Positions 1 to 6,505 of a DNA stretch of 8,234 bases are shown here, in pieces. The position numbers were made by a program, and so were the translations under genes. The DNA comes from an uncultured delta proteobacterium (GTDB lineage: Bacteria; UBA10199; GCA-002796325; 1-14-0-20-49-13): contig CAIPVD010000104.1 of NCBI GenBank assembly GCA_903868375.1, positions 1-8,234 on the forward strand, written 5' to 3'. The first letter of the stretch is position 1; every line of letters starts with the position of its first letter. The notes below the pieces were generated by a model. That model made no database searches. It saw only the letters and a list, made by a program, of their open reading frames with translations, and was not told the origin of the DNA.

Positions 1-734
1 ATGATACGTGAAAGCTCCGATATTAAGACGCGAATATATTTTGCCCGCTCGGGTATTTCTAAACCTATCAACTTCTCCACCGCCATGCAGTAGCCGACGT
101 TGTTCATGAGCGCGGAGCAGTAATTAAGTCGGTCGGTGTATGGAATGACCTGCGTGTAGGTGTGATCTTCCGCTTCTTTTTCGAAGCAGCGGTGCAGGTA
201 GCCGATTTCAGGTATCGCGTCTATTATTCTTTCGCCGTCTAGCTTTAACATTATCCTGAACGTTCCATGCGTTGCGGGATGCGCGGGACCCAAGTTCACC
301 CAGAAAAAACCGTTATCGTCCGGCCCATCTTTCAGCTGCAAAGGCGTTGGGATGAATTGCCTTTTGTTTATTGGATAATCTTTTCTTAACGGATACCCTA
401 CGAACCCTTCGTACAACAATATCCTTTTCAGGTTCGGGTGGCCCGTGAATTTAATACCGAAGAGATCAAAACATTCGCGTTCGAACCAATCGGCCGCCTT
501 CCAAAGGGCCGATATGCTCGGGACGTTCAGATCCGATTCCGGCACCACGACCTTGATGCGCACGCGTTCGTTCGTGCTGGATGAATAAAGATGATAGACG
601 ACGTCGAAACGCCCTTCTTGCCTATTCATATGATCAACGCCGCAAAGATCCATCATGAAGTCGAACTTCTCTTCATCGCGCAGTTTTTTGCACGTATCAA
701 AAATTTGATCTTTATGTGCGGCTATCGTCTTCAT
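1..734 (-). CDS. nuoCD: NADH-quinone oxidoreductase subunit C/D fusion (NuoCD), C-terminal part missing
   Basis: Fused C and D subunits of the peripheral arm of respiratory complex I, which carry electrons to quinone at the cytoplasmic face of the membrane. The window holds the first 244 residues; the rest of the D domain lies beyond position 1. The NuoC part ends in the family signature around residues 85-123 (ERECFDLFGIKFTGHPNLKR, then YPLRKDYP). A linker of only about 25 residues leads into NuoD, whose NLGPAHPATHG motif is at 147-157, followed by EIGYLHR (176-182) and the IPYTDRLNYC stretch (197-206). The reading frame is continuous through both, so this is a true fusion, as in E. coli. 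The ATG at 734 is preceded by an in-frame TAG two codons upstream and by a GGTGAG Shine-Dalgarno-like sequence. It lies 3 nt after the preceding gene, so it is probably co-transcribed with nuoA and nuoB. C and D as separate genes are excluded by the open frame. Confidence 0.95.
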   Translation of the reverse strand, partial: MKTIAAHKDQIFDTCKKLRDEEKFDFMMDLCGVDHMNRQEGRFDVVYHLYSSSTNERVRIKVVVPESDLNVPSISALWKAADWFERECFDLFGIKFTGHPNLKRILLYEGFVGYPLRKDYPINKRQFIPTPLQLKDGPDDNGFFWVNLGPAHPATHGTFRIMLKLDGERIIDAIPEIGYLHRCFEKEAEDHTYTQVIPYTDRLNYCSALMNNVGYCMAVEKLIGLEIPERAKYIRVLISELSRI

Positions 735-737
735 TAT

Positions 738-1571
738 CTATCTCACCAAGGCCCCTTGAACGGTCGATTCGTTTACTATCCCGTACAACTTTCCGTCGTC
801 CTTGTAGTTCTTTAAAAGTTCGTATTCCTTTTTCGCCGCCTTGCCTTCTTCGGTCGATCCATCTTTTTTTATGATATCTTCGAACGTGCGAAGGGCCTCT
901 TGCCTGTACGGCTCCGCCTTTACTATCAGGTCTTCCGGAGATATTTTCCAGTTGTAGAGAACCCAGCTCCATTTTCTGTGTATCCACCAGATATCTTCGT
1001 TCACCCGCGCCCAAAGCAGGCGGCCTTGCCTGCCCCACTCTCCGGCATTGTACTTCGCCATGAATTCTTTGATGCGCGGCAACACGACTTCAGGCGCGCC
1101 TATCAGGTTTTTAGTTAGCTCCATATACGCGGCCTGAGCGCTGTAAGGGCTGCTTGGATATTTTTCTATCGCCTCTTTATATTGAGCGCCGGTATAGCGG
1201 ATATATATAGCACCTTCGGAATATTCGAACGAACTCGCGCCATACATCGAGTTCAGCTTTTCGGCATACGCCTGCATACATGCCGTACCGTCTTTTTTGG
1301 AGCCGCTCCTAAAACATTCCTTTTCGGCATCTGTATTAAAACTGTCGGTTACCTTCTCCAGAGAATTGCCAAGAAGAATAAGTACGGCCGCGCGATCAAT
1401 TCCTGGCGCATTTTCCTTCAAATAACTTGCGCACCATTTTGCGGCGGCGGCAAAGTCGCCGGCCTGATATAGCTTGGCGCCTTCGAACTGCGGCAGGTTA
1501 TCTGCATGTAAACGCACGGCACCGATAATAAGCACGAACATTAAAGATAATATTAGAAATTTCTTCGTCAT
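738..1571 (-). CDS. Exported helical-repeat (TPR-like) protein of unknown function inside the nuo operon
   Basis: I do not recognise this 277-residue protein. It begins with a convincing Sec signal peptide: MTKK, a hydrophobic core at about residues 5-19, and a likely cleavage after LHA at 23. It should therefore be periplasmic or outer-membrane associated. The mature part reads as amphipathic helices resembling tetratricopeptide or YbgF/BamD-like repeats: AKLYQAGDFAAAAKWCASYL (32-51), YKEAIEKYPSSPYSAQAAYM (131-150) and a third helical block near 219-255. A Trp-rich segment (WARVNEDIWWIHRKWSWVLY, 187-206) and three cysteines (47, 87, 98) are notable. Its ATG overlaps the nuoB stop by 4 nt (ATGA) and its TAG lies 3 nt before nuoCD, so it is translated as part of the complex I operon. 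No complex I subunit I know of looks like this. A role in assembly or in a periplasmic partner is only a guess from context. The gene call is firm; the function is open. Confidence 0.85.
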   Translation of the reverse strand: MTKKFLILSLMFVLIIGAVRLHADNLPQFEGAKLYQAGDFAAAAKWCASYLKENAPGIDRAAVLILLGNSLEKVTDSFNTDAEKECFRSGSKKDGTACMQAYAEKLNSMYGASSFEYSEGAIYIRYTGAQYKEAIEKYPSSPYSAQAAYMELTKNLIGAPEVVLPRIKEFMAKYNAGEWGRQGRLLWARVNEDIWWIHRKWSWVLYNWKISPEDLIVKAEPYRQEALRTFEDIIKKDGSTEEGKAAKKEYELLKNYKDDGKLYGIVNESTVQGALVR

Positions 1572-2017
1572 AATTTATTCTCTTTAACGATCTTCTCCTG
1601 CAGCTTAACTATCGCCTGCAATATCTGTTCTGGCCTCGGTGGACAGCCGGGGATATAGACATCGACCGGAATTATTTCGTCTATCCCCTGAAGTGTCGAG
1701 TAGTTGTTGTAGAAGCCGCCGGAGCAGGCACAGGCACCCATCGATATAACCCATTTAGGGGAAGGCATCTGCTTGTATATTTTTTTAAGAATCGGCGCCT
1801 CTTTGTAAGATATGGTCCCCATGACAAGGAGAAGGTCCGCCTGCCTTGGAGAGAAGCGGACGAGTTCCGCGCCAAAGCGCGAGATGTCGAACCTGCTCGA
1901 GACCGCCCCCATGAACTCGATGCCGCAGCATGCGGTGGCAAACGGCATCGGCCAGAGGCTATATTTACGACCCCAATTGACGACCTCCGCCAGTTTTGTG
2001 ACTAAATAATTCTCCAT
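1568..2017 (-). CDS. nuoB: NADH-quinone oxidoreductase subunit B (NuoB), holds cluster N2
   Basis: This 149-residue subunit of the complex I peripheral arm binds the terminal [4Fe-4S] cluster N2, which passes electrons to quinone. The ligands are visible: tandem Cys30-Cys31 in ATACCGIEF, Cys96 in SMGACACSGG, and Cys125 in VYIPGCPPRPE. The stretch SRFDISRFGAELVRFSPRQADLL (41-63) is typical of the family. It is shorter than E. coli NuoB (220 residues) because it lacks N- and C-terminal extensions, but the conserved core is complete. One oddity is an extra cysteine at 98, where most homologues have Asn or Ser. Its ATG shares one base with the nuoA stop (TAATG) and its TGA overlaps the next start (ATGA), pointing to translational coupling on both sides. 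Confidence 0.96.
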   Translation of the reverse strand: MENYLVTKLAEVVNWGRKYSLWPMPFATACCGIEFMGAVSSRFDISRFGAELVRFSPRQADLLLVMGTISYKEAPILKKIYKQMPSPKWVISMGACACSGGFYNNYSTLQGIDEIIPVDVYIPGCPPRPEQILQAIVKLQEKIVKENKL

Positions 2018-2391
2018 TAATCTTCCCAGGCGAGAGCGCCTATTCTGAATATGAATATTAGGCCTACAGCCAGGACGAAGATGAACATTAGGCCTTCCAT
2101 TAAAATAAAATTCCCCATCCCGTTCGAAACGAAATCCCTAAACAGCGCCGCCCATGGATACAAAAGCGCCACCTCCACGTCGAAGAGAAGGAATACGATC
2201 GCAATTATGAAGAATTTTACGTTTAGAGGCCTGCGCGGCGATACGGTTTGATCAACGCCACATTCGTAAGGTTCAAGGTCTGTCGTGGTTTTTTTTGGCC
2301 GGCCAAGCATCGCAGACAAGATTATGAAAGCGCCGCCTAAAAAAGAGGCGAACAAGAAAAGCATCAATACTGGAATGTATTGGCTCGGCAT
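2017..2391 (-). CDS. nuoA: NADH-quinone oxidoreductase subunit A (NuoA)
   Basis: This small membrane subunit of complex I (124 residues, normal for the family) sits at the junction of the membrane and peripheral arms near the quinone channel. Three membrane helices are evident at about residues 7-28, 59-81 and 97-116. The conserved loop between helices 1 and 2 has EPYECG (40-45) with its Cys44, followed by the RRPLNVKFF segment. Helix 2 carries the conserved acidic pair in LFDVEVALLYPWA (Asp71, Glu73). It is the first nuo gene of this operon. I see no clear Shine-Dalgarno sequence upstream of the ATG, but the N-terminus aligns with the usual family start (xYIPVLMLFLFA), so I keep it. A gap of 46 nt separates it from the upstream orphan gene on the same strand. 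Confidence 0.95.
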   Translation of the reverse strand: MPSQYIPVLMLFLFASFLGGAFIILSAMLGRPKKTTTDLEPYECGVDQTVSPRRPLNVKFFIIAIVFLLFDVEVALLYPWAALFRDFVSNGMGNFILMEGLMFIFVLAVGLIFIFRIGALAWED

Positions 2392-2437
2392 AACGAATGC
2401 CAGATTTCGCTTAAAATTAAAGAGAAGTCAACCGAAG
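2392..2437 (-). promoter_or_regulatory. Short nuo upstream region, weak promoter candidate
   Basis: This 46-nt gap lies between the orphan gene and nuoA. On the minus strand it contains TTGACT (2431-2426), five of six matches to the sigma-70 -35 box, but the sequence 17-18 nt downstream is only a poor -10 (AAATCT). It may be a weak or non-sigma-70 promoter, or the nuo genes may be read from the promoter upstream of the orphan gene. No hairpin terminator is visible in the gap, which leaves read-through possible. Confidence 0.2.
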
Positions 2438-3079
2438 TTATAGGCTGTGGAAATTATTTGATGCATCGTCCATCAAATTTTGTTGGGACGATGTGAATGA
2501 ATTGGCTCTTACCAGTTCTGCGCCGGAAGCAAATGCGCCCAACACAAGCAGAACCTCCACTCCAGTTTTGAAAATATTTTGCACTAAAGGACTTGGGGCC
2601 CATGCAGAAGAACTACGGCTTCTCGTCGATGAAGCGCTGGCGCTCGCAGTTTTCGATTGTACCGCCATTGCGGCTTTGCGCATTCCAAGAAGTTTATTAC
2701 ATCCTTCATCCACAAAACCATCAAGATTTGTTTTGAACGGATTTGTTGTAAGGTCGCCAGCATAGTAAGACATGAGCTTTCCCATGGTGCGTAGCAGGTA
2801 GTAACGGTCAAACAAACTTAAATTAGGAACCCCTGCCTTATCACACCTTTCCCTAAAATGATCGCCGGCGTTCGACCACATATTTAGCGCCGGTAATATT
2901 CGCGTCTTAACTGCATATCCAATTCCGGTCAATAAACCCGCCCCCATAACTCCGATTGCACAATTGACAAACACATCGGCTCGAGCCTGTTTCTCTGATT
3001 TAGCTGTATTTATTGGCGGAGCAACGCTTGGATAATTGACAGCAGCCGGTACTTTTGAATTCACTTCACTAATAGCCAT
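2438..3079 (-). CDS. Hypothetical protein with two predicted membrane segments
   Basis: I do not recognise this 213-residue protein. There is no signal peptide; the first 30 residues are polar and rich in Pro, Val and Ala. A glycine-rich hydrophobic stretch at about 37-57 (containing GVMGAGLLTGIGYAV) and another at 173-190 (VEVLLVLGAFASGAELV) could be membrane helices. Between them lie a charged, probably helical region (70-135) with Cys79 and Cys127, and a low-complexity Ser/Ala/Arg linker (142-163: SKTASASASSTRSRSSS). The C-terminus is polar. A strong Shine-Dalgarno sequence (TAGGAGA) and a good promoter candidate sit upstream, so the gene is very likely expressed. It is co-directional with nuoA, 46 nt downstream, and could be co-transcribed with the complex I genes. 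It could also be an unrelated lineage-specific gene. No function is assigned. Confidence 0.75.
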   Translation of the reverse strand: MAISEVNSKVPAAVNYPSVAPPINTAKSEKQARADVFVNCAIGVMGAGLLTGIGYAVKTRILPALNMWSNAGDHFRERCDKAGVPNLSLFDRYYLLRTMGKLMSYYAGDLTTNPFKTNLDGFVDEGCNKLLGMRKAAMAVQSKTASASASSTRSRSSSAWAPSPLVQNIFKTGVEVLLVLGAFASGAELVRANSFTSSQQNLMDDASNNFHSL

Positions 3080-3083
3080 TTTA

Positions 3084-3090
3084 TCTCCTA
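3084..3090 (-). promoter_or_regulatory. Strong ribosome binding site for the orphan gene
   Basis: On the minus strand TAGGAGA precedes the ATG at 3079 by 4 nt, close to the ideal complement of the 16S rRNA tail. It fixes the start and is among the clearest ribosome sites in the window. Confidence 0.8.
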
Positions 3091-3107
3091 AATTTGACTG
3101 CCGCAGC

Positions 3108-3136
3108 TATATATTAGCAATTTCAACGAATTGCAA
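3108..3136 (-). promoter_or_regulatory. Sigma-70-like promoter for the orphan gene
   Basis: On the minus strand TTGCAA (3136-3131) and TATATA (3113-3108) are separated by exactly 17 nt. Each matches four of six consensus positions. Transcription would begin near 3101, giving a leader of about 20 nt that contains the strong ribosome site. This is read by eye and has no experimental support. Confidence 0.5.
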
Positions 3137-3210
3137 GACATATTATTACGCGACATTGTATTTCATTAATCATTGCCGCCTTGCGTCAATGTATGGCGCC
3201 GCAGTGCATA

Positions 3211-3239
3211 TTCACTATTAGTTATAATTCCTTTATATT
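3211..3239 (+). promoter_or_regulatory. Sigma-70-like promoter for the lipoprotein gene
   Basis: TTCACT (3211-3216) and TATATT (3234-3239) are spaced by 17 nt and match the consensus at four and five of six positions. The start point would be near 3246, only about 7 nt before the ATG, and no Shine-Dalgarno sequence is present. A perfect TATAAT at 3223-3228 is an alternative -10, but it has no recognisable -35 at the right distance; it would give a leader of about 18 nt. Confidence 0.45.
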
Positions 3240-3252
3240 GCCACTCTAGTTA

Positions 3253-4305
3253 ATGAAAAAAGCACTAATCATATCGTTAATTTTGCCCGCACTTTTCATC
3301 TCGCTTGTGGCCTGCGATAAATCAGGCGGGGCGCCTGGCATTGCCGATGCGGCGGTCGTAAAACCGGCAACTCCCGACACTTCTACGCCGGCAACTTCGG
3401 GCACGAGCGGTGCCCAAAAACTGACCTACAAAGTTGGACCGTTTTCGCTCCCTGCTGGGCAGAAGGCCATGAACATGTGGGAGGCGCCCGGCTCCATAAA
3501 TTTTCAGACGGACGAGCCTCTTTGGATAACGTCGTTTGAGAATTCGATCGAGGATGGAAACGGCGGTGAACTGCCGGCGAACCTTCTTCATATGGCGATA
3601 GTTTCCAACGCCAGCGAAAAGAACCCTCTCTGCGCCGATAAAGAAGTTGCAAATCCATTTTTAGCCGCTACCGCTACGACAAGAAAAATAGAGCTCCCTG
3701 ATGGCCATGGTTATCCGGTGCTTGCTACCGACCAGCTCGACGCAAAGGTAATGCTTCAGAATCCTGGCACGCAGGATTACGAAAACGTCTATTTCAAGTT
3801 CACGATAACGGCGGTACCTATGAAGTCGGCGAAGAACTTTAAAGACGTCATGCCGCTTTTATTGGATGTCGATCCGTGCGATCACCAGCCGATGATGGTG
3901 TCGCCGAAAGAGTTCGTTAAGAAAGATGCATCGTTCAAGGTGCCTGAAGCCGGCCTATTAATAAAGGCTTATGGCCTGCTACAAGATAGCGCTATAGAAA
4001 TATCGCTTAAGGCAAAGAACCAGCCGCTTTGGGATGCAAAGCCAACTTTGTCTGCTGATCATAAAATAGAATCTTTGGCTGACTTCGCCGATCCGGCTGG
4101 CATTCCGCTCGCAAAAGGCGATGCTCTATCTTTAGAAGTTGCCTACGATAATTCAGCGGACGGCTGGCAAGACGCCGCAACAGGCGCCATTATGGCGTAC
4201 GTGACGAGAACGGATGATTCATCGAAGAATAGTAAAGAGACAGCAACCACATCAACAACCAATCTATCTGCAACAGATACTCAAAAGGCTTTGCTCAAAA
4301 ATTAA
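3253..4305 (+). CDS. Lipoprotein, possibly a degenerate PHM/SURNod19-like fold
   Basis: This 350-residue protein has a lipoprotein signal: MKK, a hydrophobic core, then LVAC with the lipidated Cys at 21. Asp22 follows; in E. coli Asp at +2 retains lipoproteins in the inner membrane, which may not hold here. A Pro/Thr/Ser-rich linker (35-55) precedes a beta-rich body. Several stretches recall the copper monooxygenase/SURNod19 fold: LLHMAIVSN (111-119), LPDGHGYPV (148-156), VYFKFTITAVP (179-189), the segment at 236-252, and LAKGDALSLEVAYDNS (286-301). At the position where such proteins usually have a GHxH-like pair there is AYGLLQDS, so copper catalysis looks unlikely. Cys127 and Cys209 could form a disulfide. 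The tail (320-345) is Ser/Thr-rich. The first in-frame ATG follows a TAG and is confirmed by the signal; there is no Shine-Dalgarno sequence. The fold assignment is from memory and weak; the lipoprotein call is firm. The gene converges on yidC. Confidence 0.8.
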   Translation: MKKALIISLILPALFISLVACDKSGGAPGIADAAVVKPATPDTSTPATSGTSGAQKLTYKVGPFSLPAGQKAMNMWEAPGSINFQTDEPLWITSFENSIEDGNGGELPANLLHMAIVSNASEKNPLCADKEVANPFLAATATTRKIELPDGHGYPVLATDQLDAKVMLQNPGTQDYENVYFKFTITAVPMKSAKNFKDVMPLLLDVDPCDHQPMMVSPKEFVKKDASFKVPEAGLLIKAYGLLQDSAIEISLKAKNQPLWDAKPTLSADHKIESLADFADPAGIPLAKGDALSLEVAYDNSADGWQDAATGAIMAYVTRTDDSSKNSKETATTSTTNLSATDTQKALLKN

Positions 4306-5948
4306 GCGTGTAGCTTGCCGCGAAGCAGGTCTCTGAACCTTATATCCTTGTTCATCATGTATTGCTGCATGACGCCCATGCCGGTGTTTATCAGGATGTA
4401 AAGGACAAGCCCGCTCGGCAAGAAGAGCATGAACGCCGTGAACATAAGCGGCATTATCTGCATCATCTTCGCCTGTGCAGGGTCGGCAGAAGCAGATGGC
4501 GTTAGTTTTTGCTGGAAGAACATCGCAACGCCCAAAATTATCGGCATAACGAAGAATGGATCGGGCGCCGACAGGTCGCGGTAGAACCAGAAGAACGGCT
4601 GACGATATAGCTCGATCGAATTCCAAAGAACTTTGTAAAGCGCAATATATATCGGCAACTGTAGGAGCATCGGCAGGCATCCGCCCATAGGGTTTACCTT
4701 GTTCGTCTTGAAGAGCTGCATCGTCTCTACGTTAAGGCGTTCTTTATCGCCTTTATATTTTTCGCGCAGTTCTTTTAACTTCGGCTGCAATGTCTGCATC
4801 GATTTCATCGACTTCATCGAATGGCGCGACAGCGGGTTTAGTAGCAGCTTAACAAATATCGTTAAGATAACGATGGCCACTCCCCAGTTGTGAATAAGGC
4901 CATGGAAAAATTTTAAGAGATATAAGATCGGAACCGCTACGAACGAAAACCAGCCGTAGTTGATAGCCTTCTCAAGCGAGAAACCCGCCGCCTTTAGGCT
5001 TTCTCTATCCTTTGGGCCAACGTAAACGGAAAATGAACTTTTGGTTTCAGCGCCGGGAAGTATGGTAATGGCTGGGACCGTGACCTTTGTCTTTAACAAG
5101 AACTCGCCGGTTGGAATCGCTTCACGCGACGTGGTTATCCTTGCCGTGTCGCCATGTTCTCTTGGAATTATCGCGGACATGAAATAACGGTCTTCTATTC
5201 CGCCCCAAAGCAGCTGCCCTTCTTTTTCGGGCGTTATATCGTTGTTTACGCTGCCACCCATTAAATAGATCGGCTTATATTCGTTCTGCGGCCCCTTTAA
5301 AAAACCTAAAAAACCGCGCTTTTCTTCTTTCTTTACCGTTGCAACCCAAGCGATTGCAGGGCTTCCGGTGATCGCGTTCTTGCCGTTATTTCTAATCTTG
5401 ATATCGACGTTCATTAAATAACTTTTCGGGTCGAATTTATATTCTTTTATAATATCTACGTCTTTCGATCTCCACCTATAGACGACCCGATTGTCGGTCG
5501 TTGCTTCAACCAGATCGTACCTGGGCTTTTGCGGCAGGTTCACGAAAGAGAGCGTTTCCTGTAACGGCGCCTCGGCTCCTTCGATCAGATTCATTAGCTG
5601 ATCTCCCGCCCCCGCCTTTTTGTATTTCTTTATCTCCCAAGAGGTCGGCACACCGCCATCGTTCGTTAACTCTACCTTATAAAGATCGGTTTCTATCGTG
5701 GTCGTCTTTGCCGGAACGTTTGACTGTTGTGTAGTCGCGGCGGCCACCTGCACGCCTGGCGCCGCCGTTTGACTGGCGGTAGCACCCGCAGTTGTTGCGC
5801 CGGCTGCCACTCCATTTACGGTTTCAGTCGTCGCCGTGGGCGCTGCTGCGTTTTGCTTCTGCGGTTTTGGAGATAAAAAGCTGTACCAGAGGATGAAAAC
5901 GAGAACGCTTAAGCCAACCGCAAGTAACGATCTTGAATCTTGGTTCAT
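4302..5948 (-). CDS. yidC: Membrane protein insertase YidC
   Basis: YidC (548 residues, normal Gram-negative length) inserts and folds inner-membrane proteins alone or with SecYEG. The N-terminal anchor is at about residues 8-25 (LLAVGLSVLVFILWYSFL). An Ala/Thr-rich linker (34-82) follows, then the periplasmic beta domain (about 85-315). The conserved insertase core starts near 331. It contains the groove helix ending in FVKLLLNPLS, the cytoplasmic coiled hairpin with LQPKLKELREKYKGDKERLN (387-406), KVNPMGGCLPMLLQLPIYIALY (417-438), DPFFVMPIILGVAMFFQQK (463-481) and the final FLPSGLVLYILIN (509-521). The groove charge is Lys367 where E. coli has Arg366, a substitution also known in other lineages. 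The basic tail is short. The ATG at 5948 overlaps the yidD stop by 4 nt (ATGA) and has an AGAGGA ribosome site. Its TAA overlaps the stop of the convergent lipoprotein gene. Confidence 0.97.
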   Translation of the reverse strand: MNQDSRSLLAVGLSVLVFILWYSFLSPKPQKQNAAAPTATTETVNGVAAGATTAGATASQTAAPGVQVAAATTQQSNVPAKTTTIETDLYKVELTNDGGVPTSWEIKKYKKAGAGDQLMNLIEGAEAPLQETLSFVNLPQKPRYDLVEATTDNRVVYRWRSKDVDIIKEYKFDPKSYLMNVDIKIRNNGKNAITGSPAIAWVATVKKEEKRGFLGFLKGPQNEYKPIYLMGGSVNNDITPEKEGQLLWGGIEDRYFMSAIIPREHGDTARITTSREAIPTGEFLLKTKVTVPAITILPGAETKSSFSVYVGPKDRESLKAAGFSLEKAINYGWFSFVAVPILYLLKFFHGLIHNWGVAIVILTIFVKLLLNPLSRHSMKSMKSMQTLQPKLKELREKYKGDKERLNVETMQLFKTNKVNPMGGCLPMLLQLPIYIALYKVLWNSIELYRQPFFWFYRDLSAPDPFFVMPIILGVAMFFQQKLTPSASADPAQAKMMQIMPLMFTAFMLFLPSGLVLYILINTGMGVMQQYMMNKDIRFRDLLRGKLHA

Positions 5949-6178
5949 AAATTATTTTCCTCTTTGATCATGTCGATCCCGCCAGCGTTCCATGGCCCGC
6001 ATTTGGCTAGGCGCTTTACCGTTAAAAAGATCGCCTCGAAAAACGATCTCGCTTCAAACGCCCGCTTCGAATATTCCGAACAGCTGGGATGAAACCTGCA
6101 CTCTGCCCCAAGCAGGGTAAACGCCGGAGATATGGCTTTTTGATAGCATGCAATAAGAAATATGAAAACTTTGGACAT
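5945..6178 (-). CDS. yidD: Membrane protein insertion efficiency factor YidD
   Basis: This 77-residue protein is a small inner-membrane-associated factor that assists YidC-dependent insertion. The family signature CRFHPSCSEYS is at 27-37, followed by the conserved KCGPWNAGGID segment (59-69). An amphipathic or hydrophobic N-terminus (4-22) includes the usual YQKAISP motif. It starts immediately after the rnpA stop (TAA then ATG, no gap) and ends inside the yidC start, so translation of the three genes is probably coupled. The length is normal for the family. Confidence 0.95.
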   Translation of the reverse strand: MSKVFIFLIACYQKAISPAFTLLGAECRFHPSCSEYSKRAFEARSFFEAIFLTVKRLAKCGPWNAGGIDMIKEENNL

Positions 6179-6505
6179 TTATCTCTTCTTTTGTACCAGC
6201 GCTTGAATCTCGCTTCTTATTTCTGCGTTATCCAGCAAGCCAGCGCCGGTCCTGGCGGTAATTACCGTATCGCCTATAAAAAAGAGCTCTTTATTTAGCC
6301 TAAAGAACTCTCTTATAACACGTTTTATCCTGTTCCGCACAAAAGCCTTGCCAACCTTACAACTGACCGTTATGCCGATGCGTCTTTTGTCCCCGCCGCT
6401 AAACGCCATGAAAAAGTTCTTCGTGAAATATTTTTCCTGTGCTTTATAGGCAAGGGCAAAATCGCTTTTTTTAAGAACCTTCTCGCTCTTTAAAAACTTC
6501 GGCAT
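6179..6505 (-). CDS. rnpA: Ribonuclease P protein component
   Basis: RnpA is the basic protein cofactor of RNase P, which removes the 5' leader from precursor tRNAs. It has 108 residues, typical for the family. The hallmark RNR motif is VRNRIKRVIREFFR (56-69), preceded by RIGITVSCKVGKA (42-54) and followed by the DTVITAR strand (79-85). Residue 49 is Cys where most homologues have Lys or Arg (VSKKVG). The ATG at 6505 shares one base with the rpmH stop (TAATG), and the last rpmH codons supply a GGAAGG ribosome site almost abutting the start. The rpmH-rnpA pairing next to dnaA is the classical bacterial arrangement. Confidence 0.95.
   Translation of the reverse strand: MPKFLKSEKVLKKSDFALAYKAQEKYFTKNFFMAFSGGDKRRIGITVSCKVGKAFVRNRIKRVIREFFRLNKELFFIGDTVITARTGAGLLDNAEIRSEIQALVQKKR

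Noticed and set aside
2437..2442. TATAAC on the minus strand as a -10 box for nuoA
   Set aside because: It overlaps the orphan gene stop and has no -35 match at 16-18 nt upstream.
2456..2478. Hairpin with an 8-bp stem (ATTTGATG / CATCAAAT) and 7-nt loop near the end of the orphan gene, considered as a terminator
   Set aside because: It lies inside the coding region before the stop, the stem is AT-rich, and no clear T-run follows it on the minus strand.
2493..2765. Plus-strand 90-residue open frame antisense to the orphan gene
   Set aside because: No ribosome site, no recognisable motifs, and the opposite strand has a strong ribosome site and promoter.
4264..4680. 138-residue minus-strand open frame overlapping the 3' part of yidC
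   Set aside because: It is a shifted-frame shadow of the YidC core, which carries all the conserved motifs in its own frame.
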